Below, one piece after another: positions 1 to 8,382 of a stretch of 64,000 nt of DNA. The notes under the pieces are model-generated. The model saw nothing but the letters and a program-made list of their open reading frames with translations. It was not told the DNA's origin and did not search any database. The number at the start of each line of letters is the position of its first letter. Position 1 is the stretch's first letter. Origin of the DNA: Nocardioides sp. Root122 (GTDB taxonomy: Bacteria > Actinomycetota > Actinomycetes > Propionibacteriales > Nocardioidaceae); the NCBI RefSeq assembly GCF_001425025.1, contig NZ_LMDE01000003.1, positions 53,711 through 117,710 on the forward strand, written 5' to 3'. A program made the position numbers and the translations under genes.

Positions 1-1377
1 CCCGTCGGCCGGCAGGTAGTCGGCGTAGCGACGCGGCATGCCCTCGACGCCCAGCCAGTGCTGCACCAGGAACGTGGTGTGGAAGCCGATGAACAGGAGC
101 CAGAAGTGGACCTTGCCCAGCCGCTCGTCGAGCATCCGGCCGGTCATCTTCGGCCACCAGTAGTAGAAGCCGGCGAACATCGCGAACACCACGGTGCCGA
201 ACACGACGTAGTGGAAGTGCGCCACCACGAAGTAGGAGTCCGACACGTGGAAGTCCAGCGGCGGGCTGGCCAGGATGACACCGGTGAGACCACCGAACAG
301 GAAGGTCGTCAAGAAGCCGATCGACCACAGCATCGGGGTGTCGAAGGACAGGCTTCCGCCCCACATCGTGCCGATCCAGTTGAAGAACTTCACTCCCGTC
401 GGCACCGCGATCAGGAACGTCATGCCGGAGAAGAACGGCAGGTCGACCGCGCCGGTGACGAACATGTGGTGGGCCCACACCGCGACCGAGAGCATCGCGA
501 TGCCGAGCGTCGCGGCCACCAGGCCGACGTAGCCGAAGATCGGCTTGCGGCTGAAGACCGGGAGGATCTCGGAGATGATGCCGAAGAACGGCAGGGCGAT
601 GATGTAGACCTCGGGGTGCCCGAAGAACCAGAACAGGTGCTGCCACAGGATCGGTCCGCCGTGCGACGGGTCGAACACGTGGGCACCGAGGATCCGGTCG
701 GCCTCCAGCGACAGCAGCGCACCGGCCAGGATCGGGAAGACCATGATCACGAGCATCGAGGTGATCAGGGTGTTCCAGACGAAGATCGGCATCCGGAACA
801 TGGTCATGCCGGGGGCACGCATGCAGATGATCGTGGTGATGAAGTTGACGCCACCGAGGATCGTGCCGAGGCCGGCCATCCAGAGGCCCATGATCCAGAG
901 GTCACCGCCGACGCCCGGGCTGCGGACGGCGTCGGAGAGCGGCGTGTAGGCGAACCACCCGAAGTCCGCGGCGCCCTGAGGCGTCAGGAAGCCGGACGCG
1001 GCGATGAGGCCGCCGAACAGGAACAGCCAGTAGCTGAACATGTTGAGGCGCGGGAAGGCGACGTCGGGGGCGCCGATCTGCAGCGGCATGATCACGTTGG
1101 CGAAGCCGAAGAACAGCGGCGTCGCGAACAGCAGCAGCATGATCGTGCCGTGCATCGTGAAGAGCTGGTTGTAGAGCTGCTCGTTGACGACCTGCTGGCC
1201 GGGGTAGGCGAGCTCCGAGCGGATCAGCATGGCCATCAGGCCGCCGATGAGGAACCACGCGAACGAGGTGCCGAGGTACATCTTGCCGATCAGCTTGTGG
1301 TCGGTCGTGGTCAGCAGGCGGACGAGCTGCTGGCCCAGGGCCTTGCGCTGCGGGACTGCAGCGGATGCGGCACTCAC
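1..1377 (-). CDS. ctaD: Cytochrome c oxidase subunit I, C-terminus cut by window edge
   Basis: Catalytic haem-copper subunit of the aa3-type terminal oxidase; reduces O2 and pumps protons in the cytoplasmic membrane. 459 codons are visible. Family motifs are clear: [11 protein letters not shown] near the N-terminus, the HGTIM haem-ligand helix, [15 protein letters not shown] (CuB ligands and the Tyr cross-link segment) and HFHYVVFG. The chosen start is a GTG at 1377 that shares GTGA with the ctaC stop, so the two are translationally coupled in the order ctaC-ctaD. The extreme C-terminus lies outside the window. Confidence 0.96.
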   Translation of the reverse strand, partial: MSAASAAVPQRKALGQQLVRLLTTTDHKLIGKMYLGTSFAWFLIGGLMAMLIRSELAYPGQQVVNEQLYNQLFTMHGTIMLLLFATPLFFGFANVIMPLQIGAPDVAFPRLNMFSYWLFLFGGLIAASGFLTPQGAADFGWFAYTPLSDAVRSPGVGGDLWIMGLWMAGLGTILGGVNFITTIICMRAPGMTMFRMPIFVWNTLITSMLVIMVFPILAGALLSLEADRILGAHVFDPSHGGPILWQHLFWFFGHPEVYIIALPFFGIISEILPVFSRKPIFGYVGLVAATLGIAMLSVAVWAHHMFVTGAVDLPFFSGMTFLIAVPTGVKFFNWIGTMWGGSLSFDTPMLWSIGFLTTFLFGGLTGVILASPPLDFHVSDSYFVVAHFHYVVFGTVVFAMFAGFYYWWPKMTGRMLDERLGKVHFWLLFIGFHTTFLVQHWLGVEGMPRRYADYLPADG

Positions 1378-2291
1378 TCCTGGCTCCCTTCCTGGGACTG
1401 GTCTTCGGCCAGGCCCGTCTGAGTCGTGGCGTTGGAGCCACCGAGGACGGGTGCGTCGGCCGTCTGCCCGGCCTGCGCCAGGTCGGCGAGGTAGGCGTCG
1501 TACTCGGACTGGCTGACGACCTTGACGTTGAACAGCATCCGGGAGTGGTAGACGCCGCAGAGCTCGAAGCACTTGCCGGGGTACTCGCCCTCCACCGTGG
1601 GCGTGACCTGCAGCTTGTTCACGCGGCCGGGGATGACGTCCATCTTGACGAGGAACGACGGGACGCCGAAGTCGTGGATCACGTCGGGCGAGTGGAGGTT
1701 GAACTGGATCCGCCGGTCGACGGGGAGCACCAGCGTGGGGATCTCGTTGCCGTCGCCGGAGGTGTAGACGTACTCGCCGTAGGCGAAGTCGTCGTCCTCA
1801 CCGGTCGCGCTCGTGTCCTGGTCGCCGACGCCGTAGTTGAACGTCCACGACCACTGCTGGCCCATCACCTCGACGGTCAGGTCGGGGTTGTCCTCGAGCT
1901 TGACCACCTCGTCCTGCACGCGGACGGTGTGGAAGAAGAACACGACGCACATCAGGACCGGCGCGATCGTGTAGAAGACCTCGAGCGGCAGGTTGTAGCG
2001 CGTCTGGCGCGGGACCTCGTCGTCGCTGCGACGGCGGAACCGGACCACGGCGTAGAAGATCAGGCCCCAGACGATGACGCCGGTGACCATGGCGGCCACC
2101 CAGGCCCACTTCCACAGCTCGTAGGTGTAGGGACCCTGTTCACTCGCACGGTCGGGCATCGCGAGGTTGCGGATCTGGTGCTTGTCGGCCTCGGAACACC
2201 CGGCCAGCACCAGCATCGTCACGCCCAGCAGCGCGACCCTCAGGATGCGCCGGGCCGGCGCGCCTGAAAGCTTGGGGACTTGCAGACCCAC
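1374..2291 (-). CDS. ctaC: Cytochrome c oxidase subunit II (lipoprotein)
   Basis: Electron-entry subunit of the aa3 oxidase, carrying the CuA centre outside the membrane. I start it at the GTG at 2291 because this leaves a normal lipoprotein signal (hydrophobic stretch ending in LAGC, Cys32), with a GAGAGG-like RBS upstream; longer in-frame starts run into the divergent gene's promoter region. Two membrane helices follow (about 65-85 and 104-121). CuA ligands are visible: His206 (VIHDFGVP), Cys241 and Cys245 ([11 protein letters not shown]), His249 and Met252. Length 305 aa is normal. It is divergent from the cysteine desulfurase gene; a weak -10 (TAGTCT) lies near 2329-2334. Confidence 0.95.
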   Translation of the reverse strand: MGLQVPKLSGAPARRILRVALLGVTMLVLAGCSEADKHQIRNLAMPDRASEQGPYTYELWKWAWVAAMVTGVIVWGLIFYAVVRFRRRSDDEVPRQTRYNLPLEVFYTIAPVLMCVVFFFHTVRVQDEVVKLEDNPDLTVEVMGQQWSWTFNYGVGDQDTSATGEDDDFAYGEYVYTSGDGNEIPTLVLPVDRRIQFNLHSPDVIHDFGVPSFLVKMDVIPGRVNKLQVTPTVEGEYPGKCFELCGVYHSRMLFNVKVVSQSEYDAYLADLAQAGQTADAPVLGGSNATTQTGLAEDQSQEGSQE

Positions 2292-2443
2292 TGACGAGCC
2301 TCTCTCTCGGTCCGTTTTCGACGTACAGAGACTATCCCCATCCGGCCGTGCCGTGCGGGGCAGGGTCGGGTGTCGGCGGATCTGGCGCGGTGAGCGCCGC
2401 CCGTCCGGCGTGGACCGTGGCCTGCGTGGCATAAGTTGCCCCT

Positions 2444-3571
2444 GTGACCGGTCCCGTGGCGCGCGAGGGCGACCTCGACAGCGCGTCGTCCGCTCCCCTG
2501 CACCCGGCGGCCCGCGACGTGCTGCTCGCCGCCCTCGACCGCGGGTACGCCGACCCGCGCCGGTTGCACCGCCCGGGGCGGGAGGCGCGGCTCCTGCTCG
2601 ACAACGCCCGCGAGGCCACGGCCGACGCCCTCGGCGTACGGCCGGACGAGGTGACGTTCACGCCCAGCGGCACCCACGCCGTGCACCTCGGCCTGCTCGG
2701 GCTGGTGCGCGGCTCGCGCCGGGGCGACGTGGTGGTCCACTCCGCGGTGGAGCACTCCGCCGTGCGCCATGCCGTCGCGTGGGGAGCCCGTGGCGCCGAG
2801 GTGGGAGTGACGGGCGAGGGCCGCGTGCCCCTGGGCGAGCTCGAGCAGGGCGCCATCGCGCCCGAGGTGGGTGTCGTCGCCCTCCAGACGGCCAACCACG
2901 AGGTCGGCACGGTCCAGGACGTCGGCGGGCTCGACCTCCCCGACGACGTGCCCCTGTTCACCGATGCCTGCGCGTCCATGGGCCGGCTCCCGCTGCCCGA
3001 CGGCTGGGCCGCCGCCGCGGGCTCGGCGCACAAGTGGGGCGGTCCCGCCGGGGTGGGCGTGCTGCTGGTCCGCAAGCGTGCCCGGTGGCGCAGCCCCTTC
3101 CCCGCCGACGACCGGGTCGACGAGCGCTCCACCGGCTTCGAGAACGTCCCGTCCGTCCTCGCGGCGGCGGCCGCGCTGCAGGCGGTGGTGGCCGAGCGCG
3201 AGGAGGTCAACGCGCGCCAGCACGCGCTCGTCGACGTCGTACGCCGCCGGGTGGCCAAGGAGGTCCCCGACGTCGAGGTCGTCGGCGACCCGGACCGGCG
3301 GCTCCCCCACCTGGTGACCTTCTCGTGCCTCTACGTCGACGGCGAGGCCCTCGTCACCGAGCTCGACCGCCGCGGCTTCGGCATCGCCAGCGGGTCGGCG
3401 TGCACCGCCTCGACGCTCACGCCCAGCCACGTGCTGGAAGCGATGGGCGTGCTGACCCACGGCAACGTCCGGCTCTCCGTCCAGCGCGACACCACCCGTG
3501 CCGACGTCGACGCCTTCTGCGACGCCCTGCCCGGGCTGGTCGCCGAGATCAGGGCACGGGTCGGCCTGTGA
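2444..3571 (+). CDS. Cysteine desulfurase (class V aminotransferase family)
   Basis: PLP enzyme removing sulfur from cysteine as a protein persulfide. The PLP lysine is Lys197 in SAHKWGG, the PLP-stacking His is in TANHEVG, and the likely catalytic Cys is Cys320 in ASGSACTAST. 375 aa, normal for the NifS/IscS group. It starts at GTG 2444. The next gene, a TusA-like sulfurtransferase, overlaps by GTGA, so the most likely use of the sulfur is relay through TusA rather than Fe-S assembly; no IscU or SufU gene is adjacent. The exact subfamily (IscS versus NifS-like) is not certain. Confidence 0.9.
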   Translation: MTGPVAREGDLDSASSAPLHPAARDVLLAALDRGYADPRRLHRPGREARLLLDNAREATADALGVRPDEVTFTPSGTHAVHLGLLGLVRGSRRGDVVVHSAVEHSAVRHAVAWGARGAEVGVTGEGRVPLGELEQGAIAPEVGVVALQTANHEVGTVQDVGGLDLPDDVPLFTDACASMGRLPLPDGWAAAAGSAHKWGGPAGVGVLLVRKRARWRSPFPADDRVDERSTGFENVPSVLAAAAALQAVVAEREEVNARQHALVDVVRRRVAKEVPDVEVVGDPDRRLPHLVTFSCLYVDGEALVTELDRRGFGIASGSACTASTLTPSHVLEAMGVLTHGNVRLSVQRDTTRADVDAFCDALPGLVAEIRARVGL

Positions 3572-3810
3572 CGGCGTACGACGTCGCCCTCGAGCTCGAC
3601 TGTCGCGACCTGCCCTGCCCGATGCCGGTCATCGAGCTGGCCCGCCACCTGGGCGACGTCGAGGTGGGCCGGTTGCTCGCGGTCGTCGCGCACGACCCCG
3701 CGGCCGCGGTCGACGTGCCCGCCTGGTGCCGGATGAAGGGCCAGGACTACGTCGGCGCGGACACGGCCGCCGACGGCGCCCCGCGCCACGTCGTACGCCG
3801 CCTCTCCTGA
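3568..3810 (+). CDS. TusA-family sulfurtransferase
   Basis: Small (80 aa) sulfur-carrier protein. The hallmark CPxP motif is present (LPCPMPVIELA, Cys near residue 13), which in TusA accepts persulfide sulfur from a cysteine desulfurase and passes it on, for example for tRNA thiolation or molybdopterin sulfur. The GTG start overlaps the desulfurase stop (GTGA), strongly implying co-translation and a donor-acceptor pair. The C-terminal half is less conserved; the final acceptor cannot be read from the neighbourhood. Confidence 0.85.
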   Translation: MTAYDVALELDCRDLPCPMPVIELARHLGDVEVGRLLAVVAHDPAAAVDVPAWCRMKGQDYVGADTAADGAPRHVVRRLS

Positions 3811-3821
3811 CCTGCCGGAGC

Positions 3822-3884
3822 GGTAGTCCCCTACGTTCTGCACCCGACACGCCGGTGCGGGCGTTCAGAACGTAGGGGACTACC
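3822..3884. repeat. 19-bp perfect inverted repeat, possible bidirectional terminator or mobile palindrome
   Basis: Arms 3822-3840 and 3866-3884 are perfect reverse complements (5' arm begins GGTAGTCCCC and ends CGTTCTG) around a 25-nt loop. It lies between the convergent ends of tusA and the PfkB-kinase gene, which suits a two-way terminator, but there is no T-run and the arm is less GC-rich than other hairpins here, so a REP-like dispersed palindrome is also possible. Confidence 0.75.
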
Positions 3885-3959
3885 CCGGTGGCGGGTGGGC
3901 TTCGCCACGCTCCGTCGCTGCTCGACCACCGACGATCGAGTCCGCTGGCGCGTCCTCGA

Positions 3960-4946
3960 TCAGGGGCGAATCGTCTTGAGGTGCGGCTCGAGGTCGGCGA
4001 CGGCCTCGGCGCCGTAGGTGGCCTCGCAGCGGGCGAGGAACGCGCTGCGCGAGATCTCGTACTCCTGGGTGCCGACCTTCTCCACGACGTAGACGGCGAG
4101 GAGGCAGCCGAGCTGCGCGGCGCGCACGTGGTCGAGCCCCCAGCTGAGCGCGGCCATGAAGCCGGCCCGGAAGGCGTCGCCGACACCGGTCGGCTCGACC
4201 TTCTCGATCTCGGGGACGGCCGGGACGACCACGGACTCCTCGCCCAAGCGGTCGATGCGCACGCCCGCGGGGCCGAGGGTGACGACCCAGGTGCCGACCC
4301 GCGAGAGGACCTCCTCGGCGCTCCATCCGGTCTTCTGGGTGATCAGGCTGGCCTCGTACTCGTTGGAGAAGAGGATCTCCGCGCCGTCGATGAGCGGGCG
4401 GATCAGGTCGCCGTCGCCGAAGGCGAGCTGCTGGGACGGGTCGGCGAGGAAGCGGTAGCCGCGCTGGCGGCACTCCTCGGTGTGGCGCAGCATCCCCTGC
4501 GGGTCGTCGGGGCCGATGATGACGTAGTCGGGCTCGCCGACGCGGTCCACGATCGGCTTCAGCTCGATCTCACGCGACTCGCTCATCGCGCCGGCGTAGA
4601 AGCTCGCGATCTGGGCGTGCGCGTCGTCGTTGGTGCACACGAAGCGGGCGGTGTGCCGGGTCTCGGAGACGTGCACCGAGTCGCAATCGACGTTGTGGCG
4701 CTCGAGCCAGGAGCGGTACTCGGCGAAGTCCTCACCGACCGCCCCGACGAGCACCGGGCGCAGGCCCAGGTTGCCCAGTCCGAAGCAGATATTGGCCGCG
4801 CACCCCCCGCGTCGTACCTCCAGGTCCTCGACGAGGAAGGACACCGAGAGCTTGTCGAGCTGGTCCACGACCAGGCTGTCGGCGAACCTGCCCGGGAAGG
4901 ACATCAGGTGGTCGGTCGCGATGGATCCGGCAACAAGGAGGGACAC
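3960..4946 (-). CDS. PfkB-family carbohydrate kinase
   Basis: Ribokinase/adenosine-kinase-like sugar or nucleoside kinase, 328 aa. The glycine-rich substrate/ATP region (RRGGCAANICFGLG) near the N-terminus and the PfkB signature EPTGVGDAFRAGF near the C-terminus, with the catalytic Asp in GVGDAF, are both present. The start at GTG 4946 (VSLLVAGSIATDH) fits the usual PfkB N-terminus; GTG 4958 four codons upstream is possible. The substrate cannot be assigned. It is divergent from a small hypothetical gene beginning at 5011. Confidence 0.85.
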   Translation of the reverse strand: MSLLVAGSIATDHLMSFPGRFADSLVVDQLDKLSVSFLVEDLEVRRGGCAANICFGLGNLGLRPVLVGAVGEDFAEYRSWLERHNVDCDSVHVSETRHTARFVCTNDDAHAQIASFYAGAMSESREIELKPIVDRVGEPDYVIIGPDDPQGMLRHTEECRQRGYRFLADPSQQLAFGDGDLIRPLIDGAEILFSNEYEASLITQKTGWSAEEVLSRVGTWVVTLGPAGVRIDRLGEESVVVPAVPEIEKVEPTGVGDAFRAGFMAALSWGLDHVRAAQLGCLLAVYVVEKVGTQEYEISRSAFLARCEATYGAEAVADLEPHLKTIRP

Positions 4947-5010
4947 GACGCGGAACACTACCTTCCGGTACAGCTCTGGATACCTCCCAGTAGCCAATAA
5001 CGTCGTGGAC

Positions 5011-5277
5011 ATGACGACTTCGCACGAGGGCCTCGCCCGACCCGCGCACCTGGTCCACGACGAGCTCGGGACCCCCGCCGAGATGGCCGCCGACTGCCGG
5101 GAGACCGGCCGCAACCTCCGGCTGGAGGCGCACCTCGAGCGCGCCGCCCGGGCCGCCGTGGCCGGCCCGCCCAGCATCCGCTTCGAGGACTACCCGGCCG
5201 AGATCGGCAAGCGGGAGATCCGGATCTCCGAGGCTGCCGCCCGGCTGGCCGGCTCGCTACACCTGCACCTCGACTGA
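5011..5277 (+). CDS. Small conserved-looking protein of unknown function (88 aa)
   Basis: ATG at 5011, no recognised domain. The product is acidic at both ends with an amphipathic, Arg-rich middle (RNLRLEAHLERAARAAV) and no signal peptide or membrane helix, so it is probably cytoplasmic. Codon use is typical of the window, with strong third-position G+C. It is followed 23 bases later by a strong hairpin terminator, which supports it being a real transcription unit divergent from the PfkB kinase. No function is proposed. Confidence 0.65.
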   Translation: MTTSHEGLARPAHLVHDELGTPAEMAADCRETGRNLRLEAHLERAARAAVAGPPSIRFEDYPAEIGKREIRISEAAARLAGSLHLHLD

Positions 5278-5300
5278 CCCACGTACGACGAGACGTACGA

Positions 5301-5335
5301 CGAAGGGCCCCAGCCGCATCGGCTGGGGCCCTTCG
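5301..5335. terminator. Bidirectional hairpin terminator
   Basis: Perfect 15-bp GC-rich stem 5301-5315 / 5321-5335 with a 5-nt loop (GCATC). It ends the small plus-strand gene and could also stop transcription arriving from the Fe-S carrier gene on the minus strand. Confidence 0.85.
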
Positions 5336-5429
5336 TGGTGCTGCTGTCGTGTCGGCTGCCCGGTTTCGACGCGGCCGTCGCGACTTCGTTCCTCAGTCGC
5401 GGGCCTCGCTCAACCTGGCCGCTGTCACA

Positions 5430-5789
5430 TCAGTGGAACGAGTCGCCGCAGGCGCAGGAGCCGGTCGCGTTGGGGTTGTCGATCGTGAAGCCCTGCTTCT
5501 CGATCGTGTCGACGAAGTCGATCTCGGCACCGTTGAGGTAGGGGACGCTCATCCGGTCGACCACGACGGTCACGCCGTCGAAGTCGGTGGTCACGTCGCC
5601 GTCGAGCGTGCGCTCGTCGAAGAAGAGCTGGTAGCGCAGGCCCGAGCAGCCACCCGGCTGGACGGAGATGCGCAGGGCCAGGTCGTCACGGCCCTCCTGC
5701 TCGAGGAGGCTCTTGATCTTGCCCGCGGCGACGGCGGACAGGTTGATCTGGTCGGTGCGGCGCTCGGTGGTCTCGACCTGCTCGGTCAT
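5430..5789 (-). CDS. erpA: A-type iron-sulfur carrier (ErpA/IscA family)
   Basis: 119-aa HesB-type protein that delivers Fe-S clusters to target enzymes in the cytoplasm. The three cluster cysteines are visible: Cys48 (GGCSGLRY), Cys112 and Cys114 (GSCACGDSF). It stands alone, without a suf or isc operon, as in many actinobacteria. Upstream (5841-5858) is a short GC-rich dyad. ErpA and IscA cannot be told apart from sequence alone; the symbol is a family-level choice. Confidence 0.92.
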   Translation of the reverse strand: MTEQVETTERRTDQINLSAVAAGKIKSLLEQEGRDDLALRISVQPGGCSGLRYQLFFDERTLDGDVTTDFDGVTVVVDRMSVPYLNGAEIDFVDTIEKQGFTIDNPNATGSCACGDSFH

Positions 5790-5917
5790 CTCATCACTCC
5801 AGAAAAGTCTCGGGGTACTGCTGTCTCCAATGGTCGCACACCGGGGGTTATTCCCCGGCGCCCCGCCCGGATCCGCGTCACCAGCGCCCGGTGTGGGCGT
5901 ACGGGACGCGGGGGCGC

Positions 5918-7000
5918 TCAGCGGGACCAGGTGCGGGCCACGCGGGCGGCGAGGTCGGCGAGGGCCTCGGCGGGGGCCCCGAGGGCGCGGTCCTCGCCCA
6001 CCAGCTCGACGAGGGAGTACGCCGACTCGATGCCGAGGGCGCGCATCTCCCGTGACCCGACGAGCACCTGGCCCGCGAGCGCGATGCAGGGGCGCAGGGC
6101 CTCGGCGGCGACCCCGGCGACGCCGTAGGGCACCTTGCCGGCCCGGCTGGAGAAGTCGAAGGCCCCCTCCCCCGTCACCACCAGGTCGGCGGCCCGGGCC
6201 CGCGACGCCAGCGAGACCGCCGAGGTGACCAGCTCGATGCCGGGCTCGCGGATCGCACCGAGGACGAGCAGCGCGTAGCCGATGCCTCCGGCGGCGCCGG
6301 CGCCCTTCTCCAGCGACGTACGCCGGTCGGTGGCCGCGGCGAACCGCTCGAGCCAGCCGTCGACCTCAGCGATCCGGTCCTCACCGATGCCCTTCTGCGG
6401 ACCGTAGGTCTTGGTCGCACCGAACAGCCCGGTGAGCGGGTTGTCGACGTCGCTGGCGGCCACGAGGGTGACACCGGCGAGCCGGGACCGGGCCTCCGCC
6501 AGGTCGACGGTGGTCACGGACGCGAGCGCTCGGGCCCCTCCGTCGAGCACGCCGTCGGAGGTGACGCCCAGCGCGGCGAGCACGCCGGCGCCGCCGTCGT
6601 TCGTCCCGCTGCCACCCAGTCCGACGACCACGGTCGTCGCGCCGCCGGCGACCGCCGCCAGGACGAGCTCACCCACCCCGCGGCTCGAGGCGGTCTCCGG
6701 GTCGCCGTCGACGAGGTCGAGGCCGGCGGCCTGCGCGCTCTCGACGTACGCCGTCTCCCCCACGCGCAGCACGACGGCCGGCACCGGGGCGCCGTGCGGC
6801 CCGCTGACCGTCACGGCCGAGAGCTCGCCTCCCAGCGCCGCGTGGAGCACGTCCACGAAGCCCGGGCCGCCGTCGGCCATCGGGGCGAGGTCGAGCTCGT
6901 CGTCAGGGGCCCGTCGCCGCCACCCGGCGGCAATGGCGTCGGCGGCCTCGACGGCCGTCAGGGTCCCGGCGAACTTGTCCGGGGCGATCAGCACGCGCAT
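5918..7000 (-). CDS. Glycerate kinase (GckA/GlxK type)
   Basis: Phosphorylates D-glycerate, linking glyoxylate or glycerate breakdown to glycolysis. 360 aa, typical of the PF02595 family: N-terminal RVLIAPDKFAGTLTAVEAA, the GGSGTNDGGAG glycine-rich motif and the C-terminal ADLVVTGEGAFD segment. I chose ATG 7000 because an AAGGA ribosome site lies 8 nt upstream, whereas ATG 7009 would have the site touching the start. Only 42 bp separate it from the divergent SRPBCC gene, so the promoters must overlap. Confidence 0.93.
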   Translation of the reverse strand: MRVLIAPDKFAGTLTAVEAADAIAAGWRRRAPDDELDLAPMADGGPGFVDVLHAALGGELSAVTVSGPHGAPVPAVVLRVGETAYVESAQAAGLDLVDGDPETASSRGVGELVLAAVAGGATTVVVGLGGSGTNDGGAGVLAALGVTSDGVLDGGARALASVTTVDLAEARSRLAGVTLVAASDVDNPLTGLFGATKTYGPQKGIGEDRIAEVDGWLERFAAATDRRTSLEKGAGAAGGIGYALLVLGAIREPGIELVTSAVSLASRARAADLVVTGEGAFDFSSRAGKVPYGVAGVAAEALRPCIALAGQVLVGSREMRALGIESAYSLVELVGEDRALGAPAEALADLAARVARTWSR

Positions 7001-7042
7001 GGCGGCCATCCTTGCAGCGGCACCATCAGGCATGCTGGGCGC

Positions 7043-7486
7043 ATGCCCCCCGCTCCCGACCCCGACGCGGGGCTCGCTCCCATCGTCGCCGAGGTGACCG
7101 TCCCGGTGACCCCCACGGAGGCCTTCGTCGGCTTCACCGCCCAGATGGGCGAGTGGTGGGACCCCATGCTCACCCCCGACCCGCCCTCCTTCTCCAACAT
7201 CGCCATCGACCCCAACGGTCCGGTGGCGATGGTGCACGGCGAGGAGGAGTACGTCTGGGGCCGCGTCATGGAGTGGGATCCGATCGGGCGCTACACGCAG
7301 GAGTTCTGGCTCGGCCACCCCGAGGACGAGGCGACCGTGCTCGACGTGCGCTTCACCGAGGCCGAGGGCGGCGGCAGCCACGTACGCCTGGTGCACAGCG
7401 GCTGGATGCCCGGCACCGAGGAGGTCCGGGCGAAGTTCACCCACTGGGACGACCTGCTCGCCCGGTACGCCACCCACGTCGCGTGA
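7043..7486 (+). CDS. SRPBCC-domain protein (AHSA1-like)
   Basis: 147-aa single-domain START/SRPBCC fold protein. The VPVTPTEAFVGFTAQMGEWW opening and the late KFTHWDDLLARYA helix are typical of the activator-of-Hsp90-like (AHSA1) group, small cytoplasmic proteins binding hydrophobic ligands. The biological role is unknown. Its stop overlaps the GTG of the following GNAT gene by GTGA, so they form a two-gene unit. The start is ATG 7043; no convincing RBS is seen, so it may be leaderless. Confidence 0.8.
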   Translation: MPPAPDPDAGLAPIVAEVTVPVTPTEAFVGFTAQMGEWWDPMLTPDPPSFSNIAIDPNGPVAMVHGEEEYVWGRVMEWDPIGRYTQEFWLGHPEDEATVLDVRFTEAEGGGSHVRLVHSGWMPGTEEVRAKFTHWDDLLARYATHVA

Positions 7487-8370
7487 GCGACGCCCTCGTC
7501 CGGCCGCTGCGTGAGGACGACCTGACGGCGCTGGCCGACATCACGGCCACCAGCTACTACGAGGTCGACGCCCGGACCTACCAGCGTGCCTGGCCCGATC
7601 CCGTGCGCCGCCCTCCCGCCCGCAACGGCGCCTGGATCGCCCGCACCCGCGCGGCACTGACCACCGATCCGGGCGGGTGCTGGGCCGCCGAGGTCGACGG
7701 GCAGGTGGTCGGCGGTGCTGTCTCGCGCGTGCGCGAGCTCATGTGGATCCTCGCGTCCTTCGCCGTGCTTCCCGAGCACCAGGGGAAGGGCATCGGCACG
7801 CAGCTGATGGCGTCGGCGCTGCACCACGGCCGCGGCTGCCTGCGCGGGATGTTCGCCTCCAGCGCCGACCCGGCCGCCGTCCGTCGCTACCGGCTCGCCG
7901 GCTTCGACCTGCACCCGCAGATGATGCTCACCGGCGTCGTCGACCGCAGTGCGATCCCCGTCGTCGAGCGCGTCCGCGAGGGCACCGCAGGTGACGTCGA
8001 CCTGATGAACTCGGTCGACCGCCAGACCCGCGGCGCCGCCCACCTCTCCGACCACGAGCTGCTGCTCGACCAGTTCCGGCTGCTCGTGGTCGACCACAGC
8101 ACGGGCTCCGGCTACGCCTACGTCGACCGCGACGGGTCGCCCCCGCTCGTCGCGGCCACCAACCGGCGTACGGCTGCCGCACTCCTGTGGGAGGCGCTGG
8201 CCTCCTCAGCGCCGGGCGAGCAGGTCTCCGTGCACCACGTCACCGCCGCCAACGCGTGGGCGCTCGACGTCGGGCTGGCGGCCCGGATGTCGGTCCACCA
8301 GAGCGGCTACCTCTGCCTGCGGCAGATGAAGCCGCCCGCGCCCTACCTCCACCACGGCTCGCTGCTGTAG
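7483..8370 (+). CDS. GNAT-family N-acetyltransferase
   Basis: 295 aa. The N-terminal half is a GNAT domain with the acetyl-CoA loop LPEHQGKGIGTQLM (motif A) and a following alpha helix plus RYRLAGF (motif B). The C-terminal half (from about 155) resembles a second, degenerate GNAT-like fold without the Q/RxxGxG/A loop. The acceptor is unknown. It is translationally coupled to the SRPBCC gene and convergent with the GlgC-like gene, leaving only 12 bp between stops. Confidence 0.82.
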   Translation: MSDALVRPLREDDLTALADITATSYYEVDARTYQRAWPDPVRRPPARNGAWIARTRAALTTDPGGCWAAEVDGQVVGGAVSRVRELMWILASFAVLPEHQGKGIGTQLMASALHHGRGCLRGMFASSADPAAVRRYRLAGFDLHPQMMLTGVVDRSAIPVVERVREGTAGDVDLMNSVDRQTRGAAHLSDHELLLDQFRLLVVDHSTGSGYAYVDRDGSPPLVAATNRRTAAALLWEALASSAPGEQVSVHHVTAANAWALDVGLAARMSVHQSGYLCLRQMKPPAPYLHHGSLL

Positions 8371-8382
8371 CGAGGTGTCGGG

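Noticed and set aside
5349-5425. Possible extra copy of the intergenic repeat between the terminator and the Fe-S carrier
   Set aside because: Similarity to the 53.4-kb units is short and imperfect; not annotated as a repeat.
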